Origin: an uncultured Pelagibacteraceae bacterium
Lineage (GTDB): Bacteria; Pseudomonadota; Alphaproteobacteria; Pelagibacterales; Pelagibacteraceae
Direction of reading: 5' to 3'
Length of the DNA: 64,000 nucleotides
Assembly: GCA_902573985.1 (NCBI GenBank)
Contig: CACGLS010000001.1
Location: forward strand, 186,001 to 250,000
Of the stretch, positions 33,663 to 44,053 are shown piece by piece. The first letter of the stretch is position 1. Each line of letters opens with the position of its first letter. Under the pieces are notes generated by a model. That model was given only the letters and a program-made list of their open reading frames with translations, did not search any database and was not told the DNA's origin. The position numbers were made by a program, and so were the translations under genes.

Positions 33663-34997
33663 ATGACAAAAGAAAAAAAGAGCAAACCTTCTAAAGAACT
33701 TCCATTAGGGTTTGTAGACAGACAAGAAAAAGAATTACTCGTACGTGATTTTATAATTTCTAATATTAAAGAAGTAATGATCAAATACGGTTTTCAATAT
33801 CTCGAAACGCCAAGTTTTGAGTATTCAGATAGTATTGGCAAATTTTTACCTGATAAAGATAGGCCTGATGAAGGTGTTTTTTCATTTAAAGATGAAACTA
33901 AGTGGTTATCGTTAAGGTATGATCTTACAGCACCTCTAGCAAGATATGTTGCAAAAAATTATTTAGAAATCCCCAAACCATTTAAAAGATATCAACTAGG
34001 CACTGTTTGGAGAAATGAAAAACCTGGACCAGGGAGATTTAGAGAATTTTTACAATTTGATGCTGATTTTGTTGGTACTAAAAGTTTACAAGCAGATGCT
34101 GAATTGTGTGTAATGATTTCAGAAATTCTCGAGAAGTGTGGTCTTTCAAAATCAGATTATATAATCAAGATATCATCAAGGAAGATTACTGAAAGTTTGT
34201 TAAAAAAGATAAATGTAAAAGATAATGATCAAAAACTTACTGCCTTAAGAGCTTTAGATAAAATTGATAGACTTGGTTGGGATGAAGTAAAAAAACTATT
34301 AGGAGAAGGAAGAAAAGATAAATCTGGAGACTTCACAAAAGGTGCGAATTTAAAAGCTAAAGACATTCAAACAATAGAAGAAACACTCAAGAAAAAATTA
34401 CCTGAAACAGAGGATCTAATTGAGATATTAAAAATTTTAAAAAATTATAATTTTAATAATTTTGAATTTGATCCGTCAATTATTAGAGGACTAGAATATT
34501 ACACTGGTGTAATCTTTGAGGTGAATTTAAAATTTGACGTTACTAATAATAAAGGTCAGGTAATACAATTTGGCTCTATTGGAGGCGGCGGGAGATATGA
34601 TAATTTAGTTAACAATTTCGGAAATTATGATGCTCCAGCTACAGGCATATCAATCGGACTAGATCGATTGGTTTATGCTTTAATGCAAAAAAAGGAATTT
34701 AAAATAAAACAATCTAAACCTGTTGTAATTTGTGTTTTCGATAAAAACTTAATGAAAGAGTACATTAATGTGCAAGCAATATTAAGGAATGCTGATATCA
34801 GTTCAGAAATTTATCCTGGAGAAGGAAAATTAAAGAAACAAATGGAGTATGCTAATAAGATTAAATCACCAGCCGTTATTTTATACGGTGAGAATGAAAT
34901 TAAATCAGGCAAACCAACTCTAAGAAATCTTAGTTCTGGCAAAGAGCTATCAATTGAAATTAAAGAATTAGTAAATGAAATCAAAAAAATTATCTGA
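33663..34997 (+). CDS. hisS: Histidyl-tRNA synthetase
   Basis: This 444-residue class II synthetase has motif 1 region around YLETPSFEYSD, motif 2 in WRNEKPGPGRFREFLQFDAD, the histidine-binding RGLEYYTGVIFE and motif 3 ATGISIGLDRL. The ATG at 33663 is chosen; an in-frame start upstream would lie inside the tRNA. The GRFREF-QFDAD form, rather than RYREFYQ-like, and LRYDLTAPLARYV fit the alphaproteobacterial type that accepts tRNA-His without G-1. It overlaps hisZ by 23 bases. Confidence 0.93.
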   Translation: MTKEKKSKPSKELPLGFVDRQEKELLVRDFIISNIKEVMIKYGFQYLETPSFEYSDSIGKFLPDKDRPDEGVFSFKDETKWLSLRYDLTAPLARYVAKNYLEIPKPFKRYQLGTVWRNEKPGPGRFREFLQFDADFVGTKSLQADAELCVMISEILEKCGLSKSDYIIKISSRKITESLLKKINVKDNDQKLTALRALDKIDRLGWDEVKKLLGEGRKDKSGDFTKGANLKAKDIQTIEETLKKKLPETEDLIEILKILKNYNFNNFEFDPSIIRGLEYYTGVIFEVNLKFDVTNNKGQVIQFGSIGGGGRYDNLVNNFGNYDAPATGISIGLDRLVYALMQKKEFKIKQSKPVVICVFDKNLMKEYINVQAILRNADISSEIYPGEGKLKKQMEYANKIKSPAVILYGENEIKSGKPTLRNLSSGKELSIEIKELVNEIKKII

Positions 34998-36012
34998 AAT
35001 AATAATAAAGACTTTTAAAAACAATGGTTTTGTTTTATCCGAACCTGATGTTCTTTTAGACTCAGACTATATAATTGAGAGGTCTGGAGAAAAATTTAGA
35101 AGTTCTATGCTTACTTTTAATAGTGAAGATGGAAAAACGATGTGTTTAAGACCAGATTTAACTGTAGCATCATGCATTAGTTTTTTGCAAAAGAAGTCAT
35201 CTTCTAAAATTTATTACTCTGGGCAAGCCTATAGAAGATCTAACAAAAAAGGATCCAATTTTATTAATGATCAACTTGGTATTGAAATTTTAGGTTCAAA
35301 AAATCAAACTCAAGATGATTATAAGGTTATAAGTACAATTTTGAGTTCAGTAAAAAAAATTAAAAAGAAAAAAATTAAAATCAAAGTTGGAGACATTGGC
35401 TTATTTAAACGTCTGATAAATGCATTAGATATGCCTGAAAGATGGAAGCTTAGACTTATAAGACATTTTTGGAGACCAAGTTATTTTGAGCAGCTTTTAA
35501 AAAGATTAGAAAAAAATACTGATATTGATGCAGTTACTTTTGATACAGATAAAAAAAGGTTTTATGAAATGAAGAAAAAAGACCAAGACAGGGTAGTTGC
35601 TGGAAGGTCGATATCAGAAATATTAAAAAGATTTGAAAAAAAGATTAAAGACCCAAGATCTTTTGTTGATGGAAAAAAAATCGTAAAAATTATTAAGTCT
35701 TTTTTACAAATAAACTGCAATCTTTCAGAACTTGATCAAAGATTGTTAGATTTTGCTAAAAAAAATAATCTCAAAAAAAATATATTTAAAGACTTTAAAT
35801 CCATTCTTAATTTGAAAAAACTTAATCAAGATATCAATTTCATCGCAAACTTCGGTAGAGACGTAGAATATTATACCGGCATAGTGTTTGAAGTATTCTC
35901 AGGTAAAAATGAAATTGCCAGGGGAGGCCGTTACGACGACTTACTTAAAAGTTTGGGAGCCAAAAAGAATACCCCAGCGGTTGGTGCTGCAATTAACTTA
36001 AAAAATATATGA
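34975..36012 (+). CDS. hisZ: ATP phosphoribosyltransferase regulatory subunit HisZ
   Basis: This 345-residue HisRS paralogue lacks tRNA binding domains but keeps the class II fold: LRPDLTVASC, YYSGQAYRRSN, then DVEYYTGIVFEVFSG and RGGRYDDLLKSLGA. HisZ is needed by the short form of HisG for catalysis and histidine feedback. The very next gene is a short hisG (225 residues), so the pair forms the hetero-octameric first enzyme of histidine synthesis. The ATG lies inside the end of hisS. Confidence 0.88.
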   Translation: MKSKKLSEIIIKTFKNNGFVLSEPDVLLDSDYIIERSGEKFRSSMLTFNSEDGKTMCLRPDLTVASCISFLQKKSSSKIYYSGQAYRRSNKKGSNFINDQLGIEILGSKNQTQDDYKVISTILSSVKKIKKKKIKIKVGDIGLFKRLINALDMPERWKLRLIRHFWRPSYFEQLLKRLEKNTDIDAVTFDTDKKRFYEMKKKDQDRVVAGRSISEILKRFEKKIKDPRSFVDGKKIVKIIKSFLQINCNLSELDQRLLDFAKKNNLKKNIFKDFKSILNLKKLNQDINFIANFGRDVEYYTGIVFEVFSGKNEIARGGRYDDLLKSLGAKKNTPAVGAAINLKNI

Positions 36013-36686
36013 AAGATCAAATTACCATAGGTTTACCAAGTAAAGGACGATTAAAAGATAAAGCGGTATCATTTTTTAATGATAAAGGATTTAAGATTTT
36101 ACAAAGTGAAAAAGAAAGAAACTATTTTGGGACAATTGAAAATAAAAATAACATTCAGATTATTTTTCTCCATGCTAAAGAAATTATCCAAAGATTAGGA
36201 GACGGAACCCTTGATATAGGTGTATCTGGGTTAGATCTCTTAAAAGAGTCTGATAAAAACTTACAAGATAAAATAAATATTCAAAAAAAACTCGATTTTG
36301 GTAATGCCAACTTAGTTATAGCAGTGCCAGATGATTGGATAGATGTGCAGACTATTGCTGATCTCGAGGAGGTATCCTTTGATATTAGATCTAAAAGAAA
36401 TTCTAGATTAAGAGTGGCGACTAAATATCCTAATTTAACTAATGATTTTTTGATTTCTAAAGGCTTTACCCAATATAAATTGATTACTAGTCTTGGCGCT
36501 ACTGAAACTTATCCATTTATAGGTTCATCCGAAATTATTACAGATATAACTTCTACAGGTAAAACTTTGGTTGATAATAATTTAAGAGTACTTAAAGATG
36601 GTTTGATACTGAGCTCAAAAGCATGTTTATTTGTTGCAAAAAAAAAGGCTGCGAAACTGCAGCCTTTTTTAAAATCTTTTGTGTAG
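36009..36686 (+). CDS. hisG: ATP phosphoribosyltransferase catalytic subunit HisG (short form)
   Basis: This 225-residue enzyme has ITIGLPSKGRLKDKAVSFF at the N terminus, the DIGVSGLDLLKE and the PRPP-binding segment GATETYPFIGSSEIITDITSTGKTL. It lacks the C-terminal regulatory domain of long HisG, consistent with the preceding hisZ. It starts histidine synthesis from ATP and PRPP. Its last codons (KKKAAKLQPFLK) coincide with the transcription terminator hairpin at 36641-36670. The ATG overlaps hisZ by four bases. Confidence 0.94.
   Translation: MKDQITIGLPSKGRLKDKAVSFFNDKGFKILQSEKERNYFGTIENKNNIQIIFLHAKEIIQRLGDGTLDIGVSGLDLLKESDKNLQDKINIQKKLDFGNANLVIAVPDDWIDVQTIADLEEVSFDIRSKRNSRLRVATKYPNLTNDFLISKGFTQYKLITSLGATETYPFIGSSEIITDITSTGKTLVDNNLRVLKDGLILSSKACLFVAKKKAAKLQPFLKSFV
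36641..36670. terminator. Bidirectional terminator inside the 3' end of hisG
   Basis: Twelve-bp arms (AAAAAAGGCTGC and GCAGCCTTTTTT) enclose a six-base GAAACT loop. A T run flanks each strand, so it can serve both hisG and the convergent groEL. It ends 14 bases before the hisG stop codon, so it is part of the coding sequence. Confidence 0.88.
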
Positions 36687-36692
36687 GTGAAA

Positions 36693-38360
<1,668 letters not shown>

Positions 38361-38369
38361 CTATAAAGG

Positions 38370-38666
38370 TTATTTTTTACTTTTTGATATTCCCATTATG
38401 TCTGACTCTTTCATAATGCTGTATTCTTTGCCGTCAATTTTGACGTCAGTTCCAGACCACTTTCCGAAAAGCACAATATCTCCAACTTTTACATCCATTG
38501 CTGAAACTTTACCGTCCTCATTTTTGGCACCCGGTCCTACGGCTACGACCTCACCCTCTTGAGGCTTTTCTTTAGCAGTGTCCGGTATAATAATTCCGCC
38601 AGCAGTTTTTTCCTCACTGTCTAGCACTTTAATAAGCACACGATCGTGCAAAGGTCTAAATTTCAT
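38370..38666 (-). CDS. groES: Co-chaperonin GroES
   Basis: This 98-residue co-chaperonin has [32 protein letters not shown] at its N terminus split across the mobile loop, then [11 protein letters not shown] and [11 protein letters not shown]. It caps the GroEL ring. AGGAG precedes the ATG. It is the first gene of groESL. Confidence 0.97.
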   Translation of the reverse strand: MKFRPLHDRVLIKVLDSEEKTAGGIIIPDTAKEKPQEGEVVAVGPGAKNEDGKVSAMDVKVGDIVLFGKWSGTDVKIDGKEYSIMKESDIMGISKSKK

Positions 38667-38700
38667 ATATATTTTCTCCTATAATTTCTATCGTAGTGTT

Positions 38701-38729
38701 GATATGGTATGTTTTGACTGTATTTCAAG
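38701..38729 (-). promoter_or_regulatory. Sigma-32-type heat-shock promoter of groESL
   Basis: Read on the minus strand, CTTGAAA (38729-38723) and CCATATC (38707-38701) are separated by 15 bases. This resembles the RpoH consensus CTTGAAA-N-CCCCAT-T. It lies 34 bases before groES. No CIRCE-like inverted repeat is seen, so RpoH rather than HrcA control is suggested. Confidence 0.6.
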
Positions 38730-38795
38730 AGGCAAAAATCATAAAAAAAACCATTAAATACTATATTATTAAGCATTAAAAGGAGAAATAGTACA

Positions 38796-39602
38796 TTGAA
38801 AGAACTAAATCACTTGGCAGAAATATTCGAAAACTACGACACTTTTATTATAGACTTATGGGGGGTGATGCATAATGGGGTTGCACTCAACCCTAACGCT
38901 GTAGAGGCAGTAGATAAACTAAAAAAAAATTCGAAAAAAATAGTATTTTTATCCAACGCACCCAGGCCCAGTTCTAAAGTAGTTAATTTTTTAGTGAAAA
39001 TGAAAATGGATAAAAAATATCTTGAGCATGTAATGACCTCAGGTGAAGCAGCAATGCACGCAATAAACCAAAAAAAATTTGGACAGACATTTTATCATCT
39101 TGGACCTCTTAGAGATATCTCTGTGTTTGAAAAAGTAAAAAATAATAGAACCGATCTTCAGAATTGTGATTTTATTTTATGCACTGGATTATTTGATGAT
39201 CATGATAATGATTTGGATTATTATAAAAAATTTTTATTGAAGCATGTTTCTAAAAAATTAATTTGTACTAATCCAGATCTAATAGTTCATAGGGGCAGTG
39301 TTGAAGAATTATGTGCAGGGTCTGTTGCAAAAGTTTTTGAGGATCTTGGAGGAGAAGTTATTTATTTTGGTAAACCACACAAAGAGGTTTACAATATGTG
39401 TTTTGACTCCAACGAAAAAGTTTTAGCCATTGGTGATAATTTAAGAACAGACATTAAAGGAGCAAATAATTTAAAAATAGATTGCATATTCATATCTGAA
39501 GGTGTGCACAGGAAAGAGTTCAATAACTTTGCTGAACTTAATAAGCTTTTAGAAAAATATAATGTAAAAGCAAATTTTTTTCAAAGAGAATTAAAGTGGT
39601 AA
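38796..39602 (+). CDS. HAD-superfamily class IIA hydrolase
   Basis: This 268-residue hydrolase has the HAD motif I as IIDLWGVMHNG, motif II VFLSNAPRPSS and the C-terminal YFGKPHKEVYN and AIGDNLRTDIKGANN motifs. The tryptophan in place of the second aspartate of motif I is typical of the TIGR01459-type subfamily. The substrate is unknown, probably a small phosphorylated metabolite. The start is a TTG, supported by AGGAGA nine bases upstream and no nearby ATG in frame. One base separates it from ribF. Confidence 0.82.
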   Translation: MKELNHLAEIFENYDTFIIDLWGVMHNGVALNPNAVEAVDKLKKNSKKIVFLSNAPRPSSKVVNFLVKMKMDKKYLEHVMTSGEAAMHAINQKKFGQTFYHLGPLRDISVFEKVKNNRTDLQNCDFILCTGLFDDHDNDLDYYKKFLLKHVSKKLICTNPDLIVHRGSVEELCAGSVAKVFEDLGGEVIYFGKPHKEVYNMCFDSNEKVLAIGDNLRTDIKGANNLKIDCIFISEGVHRKEFNNFAELNKLLEKYNVKANFFQRELKW

Positions 39603-39603
39603 A

Positions 39604-40512
39604 ATGAAGATTTACTATAATCCAGATTTAAACAAAAATCATTGTAACGGCGTATTAGCTGTAGGTAATTTTGATGGTCTACATTTAGGTCATCAAAAAG
39701 TTATCAAAGAGGCAAAACAAAAAGCAAAAAAAAATAAGATACCATTCGGTGTTATGACTTTCGAACCAGTGCCAGTAATGTTTTTTAATAAAAAAATTAA
39801 AAATCACAGAATAAATTCTTTAGAACAGAAAAAAACTCAATTAAAAAAATTTAAATTAGATTTTTTAATTATTATTAAATTTAATAAAAATTTTTCATCT
39901 CAATCAGCAGAAGAATTTATTAAAAAAATAATTTTTAAAAAAACAAAATGTAAATATTTATATGTAAGTAAAAATTTCAAGTTTGGTTTTAGACGGCAAG
40001 GAAATATAAAAACACTTAAAAAATTTGAGAAAAAATATAACTTTAAAAATATTATTACTCAACCATTCAAAAAAGGTAAAAAAATAATATCATCCACTCT
40101 TTTAAGAAATAAAATAAGATTAGGTAAAATAGATGAAGTAAATAAATTATTAAACCGTGATTGGTGTATTAGTGGTAAAGTAATAAAAGGACAAAGAAGA
40201 GGACGCAAAATTGGTTTTCCTACGTGTAATTTAAAATTACGTAATTATGCAGTCCCTAGGCTTGGAGTCTACGCTGTTAAAGTAGAAAGTAAGAATTTTT
40301 ATAAAAACGGTATTGCAAATATAGGTTATAGACCAACATTTAATGGAAAAAATTTATTATTGGAAACAAATATCTTTGGAATTAATAAAAATTTATATAA
40401 TAAAGTAATTAGTGTAAACTTTAAAAAATTTATAAGACCAGAGAAAAAATTTAGAAATTTGAAACATTTAAAACAACAAATCAAACTTGATATAAAAAAG
40501 GCAAAAAAATAA
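39604..40512 (+). CDS. ribF: Bifunctional riboflavin kinase / FAD synthetase
   Basis: This 302-residue enzyme has the N-terminal nucleotidyltransferase motif VGNFDGLHLGHQKV, then STLLRNKIRLG and the C-terminal flavokinase RGRKIGFPTCNLKL, with GIANIGYRPTF. It turns riboflavin into FMN and then FAD. The flavokinase part lies at about 180-300. The stop overlaps the ileS ATG by one base, an arrangement (ribF-ileS-lspA) found in many proteobacteria. Codons are very Lys and Asn rich, as in the whole stretch to 45 kb. Confidence 0.93.
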   Translation: MKIYYNPDLNKNHCNGVLAVGNFDGLHLGHQKVIKEAKQKAKKNKIPFGVMTFEPVPVMFFNKKIKNHRINSLEQKKTQLKKFKLDFLIIIKFNKNFSSQSAEEFIKKIIFKKTKCKYLYVSKNFKFGFRRQGNIKTLKKFEKKYNFKNIITQPFKKGKKIISSTLLRNKIRLGKIDEVNKLLNRDWCISGKVIKGQRRGRKIGFPTCNLKLRNYAVPRLGVYAVKVESKNFYKNGIANIGYRPTFNGKNLLLETNIFGINKNLYNKVISVNFKKFIRPEKKFRNLKHLKQQIKLDIKKAKK

Positions 40513-43241
40513 TGTCTAAAGATACCTTACAACTTCCTAAGACAGCGTTTTCAATGAAGGCTAGTTTGCCACTTAAAGAGCCCGAGATTTTGAAGAAGTG
40601 GGAAAGAGATAAAATCTTTGAAAAGCTTAGAAAAAAGTCTAAAGGAAGAGAAAAATTTATTCTTCATGATGGTCCACCTTATGCGAATGGTCATATACAT
40701 ATGGGTACTGCACTAAACAAAATTTTGAAAGATATGATCACTCGTTTTCATCAGATGAATGGCAAGGACTCTGTTTACGTTCCAGGTTGGGATTGTCACG
40801 GGCTTCCAATAGAATGGAAGATAGAAGAACAGTACAAAAAAAAGAAAAAAAACAAAGATGAGATACCCATTAAAGATTTTAGGCAAGAATGTAGGGAGTT
40901 TGCAAAAAGTTGGATCAAAGTTCATATAAAAGAGTTTAAGCGATTAGGGGTTGTCGGAGATTTTGAAAATTATTACTCTACAATGAGTTACGAGGCGGAG
41001 GCTCAAATTGTAAGAGAGTTAGGTAAATTTCTTTTAGATGGAAGTTTATACCAAGGTTTTAAGCCAGTTCTTTGGTCTACTGTTGAAAAAACTGCTTTAG
41101 CTGATGCAGAAGTTGAATATTTAGATCATACTTCAAATACAATTTATGTTGCATTTAAAGTTCAGAAGACTGACAAAGATTTTCTAAAAGACTCAAGCAT
41201 TATAATTTGGACTACTACACCATGGACCATACCAGCTAACAAAGCATTAGCTTTTAATAGTAATATTGAGTACGCTGTTTTGGAAATTGAACAGCTTGAA
41301 CATTTTAAAAACAAGAGAATTGTAGTTGCAAAAAATCTAATTGAATCAATTACTAAAGATTGTGAAATTAAAAACTATAAAGAAGTAAAGATTTTTAAAG
41401 GCTCTGAATTTAAAGGGACAATATGTAATCATCCATTTGTAAAAATGGATTTTGACTACGATGTTCCAATGTTGGATGCTCAATTTGTTAATTTAGAGCA
41501 AGGAACAGGGATCGTTCATTGCGCTCCAAGCCACGGTCCAGATGACTTTAATTTGTGTTTGAAAAATAATATACCATCACTTTATACAGTTGATAACTCA
41601 GGTGTTTATACTAATGAAGTACCTCATTTTACGAATATACACGTGTTTAAGGCTGACTCTATTGTCATCGACAAACTAAAAGAACAAAAACAATTACTTA
41701 AAAATGATAAACTTAATCATAGCTATCCTCATTCTTGGAGATCAAAGGCTCCATTAATTTACAGAGCGACGCCTCAATGGTTTATTTCTATGCAAAAAAA
41801 TAAACTGAGAGATAAAGCAGTTAAAGCGATAAATGAAACCATCTTTTATCCAAACAAAGGAAAAGATAGGCTTTTATCAATGATTGAAGGAAGACCAGAT
41901 TGGTGTGTTTCAAGACAAAGAGTTTGGGGAGTTCCATTGCCAATTTTTATAAATAAAAAAACTAAAGAGCCATTAAGAGATCAAAAAATTATAGATAGAA
42001 TTGCCTCTATATATGAAAAGCAAGGCTCCGATTGTTGGTTTACAGATGACGCAAAAATTTTTTTAAGTGATGATTATGACGCTAGAGATTATGAAAAATT
42101 AAACGATATCGTTGAAGTATGGTTCGATAGTGGTTCAACACACAGTTTTGTTTTAGAAAAAAGAAAAGATTTAAAATGGCCTGCAGACATGTATTTAGAA
42201 GGATCTGATCAACATAGGGGATGGTTTCACTCTTCTTTACTAGAGTCTTGCGGAACTAGAGGTAAAGCACCATTTAAAAGTATTCTTTCACATGGTTTCG
42301 TTGTGGACGGCAAAGGCATGAAAATGTCTAAATCAATGGGTAACGTTATTTCCCCAGAAGATATTTTAAAGAACTATGGTGCAGACATTCTTAGAGTATG
42401 GGCTTCATCATCTGATTATGCTGAAGATTTAAGAATAGATAAAAATATCTTATTACAGCATGCAGAGTCCTATAGGAAAATTAGAAATACCTTTCGATTC
42501 ATGCTTGGAAACTTAAAAGATAATTTTGAAAAACAAAACTTTGAAAAAATTAAAACAAGTGAATTTGATGAATTAGAGCAATTTATATTACATAAATTAT
42601 TTATATTAAATAAATCTGTAGATGAAAATTTGAAAAATTATAATTTTCATAAACTTTATAAAGAATTGCTGAATTTTTGTACACTGGATCTTTCTTCTTT
42701 TTATTTTGATATCAGAAAAGATGTCCTTTATTGCGACAGTATAGATTCGAATAAAAGAATAAATTGTGTAATTGTGTTAAACATAATTTTAGAAAGTTTA
42801 TTGAAGTGGTTCGCTCCAATTTTAGTTTTTACTAGTGAGGAGATTTATAGTTTGGTAAATAAAGGTAACAGTGAAAGTATTCATGAAAGTAATTTTGTAA
42901 AAATTCCAAATAGTTGGAAAAATGATAAACTAAATGAAAAATGGTTAAATCTATTTAAAATCAAACAAGATGCAAATATTGCAATAGAAGAGAAGAGGGC
43001 TAATAAAGAAATTGGATCAAGTTTAGAAGCAGAATTAAAAATAATTTTAAAGAAAGATAAATATGAACTTCTCAATAATTTAGACTTAGCAGATTATTTT
43101 ATCGTCTCAAAAGCAGAAAAAGAGTTATCAAATAACGATGAAATGAAGATTGAAGTGAAAAAAGCTCAAGGACAAAAATGTGAAAGATGTTGGAAAATTT
43201 TAGAAAAAAAATGTGAAAGATGTTCGAAAGTTCTCCAGTGA
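40512..43241 (+). CDS. ileS: Isoleucyl-tRNA synthetase
   Basis: This 909-residue class I synthetase has the HIGH variant HIHM at 61-64 in PPYANGHIHMG, KMSKS at 604-608, an editing domain in between (TTTPWTIPANKALAF) and a C-terminal zinc ribbon with two CERC motifs (CERCWKI and CERCSKVL). It charges tRNA-Ile. The length and zinc site match the bacterial type. It lies between ribF and lspA. A small gap of 16 bases follows. Confidence 0.96.
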   Translation: MSKDTLQLPKTAFSMKASLPLKEPEILKKWERDKIFEKLRKKSKGREKFILHDGPPYANGHIHMGTALNKILKDMITRFHQMNGKDSVYVPGWDCHGLPIEWKIEEQYKKKKKNKDEIPIKDFRQECREFAKSWIKVHIKEFKRLGVVGDFENYYSTMSYEAEAQIVRELGKFLLDGSLYQGFKPVLWSTVEKTALADAEVEYLDHTSNTIYVAFKVQKTDKDFLKDSSIIIWTTTPWTIPANKALAFNSNIEYAVLEIEQLEHFKNKRIVVAKNLIESITKDCEIKNYKEVKIFKGSEFKGTICNHPFVKMDFDYDVPMLDAQFVNLEQGTGIVHCAPSHGPDDFNLCLKNNIPSLYTVDNSGVYTNEVPHFTNIHVFKADSIVIDKLKEQKQLLKNDKLNHSYPHSWRSKAPLIYRATPQWFISMQKNKLRDKAVKAINETIFYPNKGKDRLLSMIEGRPDWCVSRQRVWGVPLPIFINKKTKEPLRDQKIIDRIASIYEKQGSDCWFTDDAKIFLSDDYDARDYEKLNDIVEVWFDSGSTHSFVLEKRKDLKWPADMYLEGSDQHRGWFHSSLLESCGTRGKAPFKSILSHGFVVDGKGMKMSKSMGNVISPEDILKNYGADILRVWASSSDYAEDLRIDKNILLQHAESYRKIRNTFRFMLGNLKDNFEKQNFEKIKTSEFDELEQFILHKLFILNKSVDENLKNYNFHKLYKELLNFCTLDLSSFYFDIRKDVLYCDSIDSNKRINCVIVLNIILESLLKWFAPILVFTSEEIYSLVNKGNSESIHESNFVKIPNSWKNDKLNEKWLNLFKIKQDANIAIEEKRANKEIGSSLEAELKIILKKDKYELLNNLDLADYFIVSKAEKELSNNDEMKIEVKKAQGQKCERCWKILEKKCERCSKVLQ

Positions 43242-43257
43242 GTAGAAAGTTAATATT

Positions 43258-43764
43258 TTGATTGATCTGAAAAAAGTAAAAAATAACATACTCAAGAAGG
43301 AAAGTTTTTATTGTTTAGTAATAATTTTAACAATTTTCTTTTTGGACAGGTACTCTAAGTTAGAAATAATTAAAAACTTTAGTGATAACACTTTTTTTTT
43401 AAACAATTTCATCAATCTAGATTTAGTTTGGAATACTGGAATTGGATTTGGATTACTAAGCTCAGACTCAAATTTTATATATAATTTAACTACATTTACT
43501 ATATTTGCCGTAATTTCATCACTAGTTTATTTTATGATTGTTTCGGAAATATATGAAAAAACAATATTTGCTTTAATAATAGGTGGGGCTTTGGGAAATT
43601 TTTATGACAGGATTGCTTTTAAAGCTGTACCGGACTTTATTGATATACATTTTTATGAGTTTCACTGGTTTACTTTTAATTTTGCAGATATTTTTATTAC
43701 AATAGGAATTGGTTTATATATTTTTAAAGACATATTTAAAAAAAAACATGAAAAATTTAATTAG
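43258..43764 (+). CDS. lspA: Prolipoprotein signal peptidase (signal peptidase II)
   Basis: This 168-residue inner-membrane protease has four hydrophobic segments. The catalytic aspartates lie in GGALGNFYDRIAFKAVPDFIDIHF and FNFADIFITIG. It cleaves lipoproteins before the lipid-bearing cysteine. The start is a TTG, giving a length normal for the family. The next gene, which starts inside its end, encodes a lipoprotein with a lipobox, a possible substrate. Confidence 0.92.
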   Translation: MIDLKKVKNNILKKESFYCLVIILTIFFLDRYSKLEIIKNFSDNTFFLNNFINLDLVWNTGIGFGLLSSDSNFIYNLTTFTIFAVISSLVYFMIVSEIYEKTIFALIIGGALGNFYDRIAFKAVPDFIDIHFYEFHWFTFNFADIFITIGIGLYIFKDIFKKKHEKFN

Positions 43765-44053
43765 AATTTTTTTTATATCAGTATTTTTATCTTCATGTGG
43801 AGGTCTAGGTGATGCAGGAAAAGTTTTACGTAACGAAAAAATCAAATCCTCTGATGAATTTTTAGTAAAAAAAAGAGAACCTCTAGTAATGCCCCCAGAT
43901 TTTAATAAATTGCCAATTCCAAACGAAAAAATTAAAGTTGATGAAGATGATAAAACAAAATTAGAGAAACTTATTCGTTCTACCGAAAATTCTAAAATTG
44001 AAAAAAAAACATCTACTACTGAAAACTCAATTATAGATAAGATTAATAAGTGA
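43748..44053 (+). CDS. Small outer-membrane lipoprotein, BamF-like (DUF3035)
   Basis: This 101-residue lipoprotein begins MKNLIRIFFISVFLSSCGG, with lipobox LSSC and acylated Cys17. The SSDEFLVKKREPLVMPPDF stretch with following LPIP resembles the alphaproteobacterial DUF3035/BamF family, small partners of the outer-membrane protein assembly complex. The ATG at 43748 was taken because only it gives a proper signal peptide. It overlaps lspA by 17 bases and pgi by four. The family assignment is from motif memory. Confidence 0.75.
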   Translation: MKNLIRIFFISVFLSSCGGLGDAGKVLRNEKIKSSDEFLVKKREPLVMPPDFNKLPIPNEKIKVDEDDKTKLEKLIRSTENSKIEKKTSTTENSIIDKINK

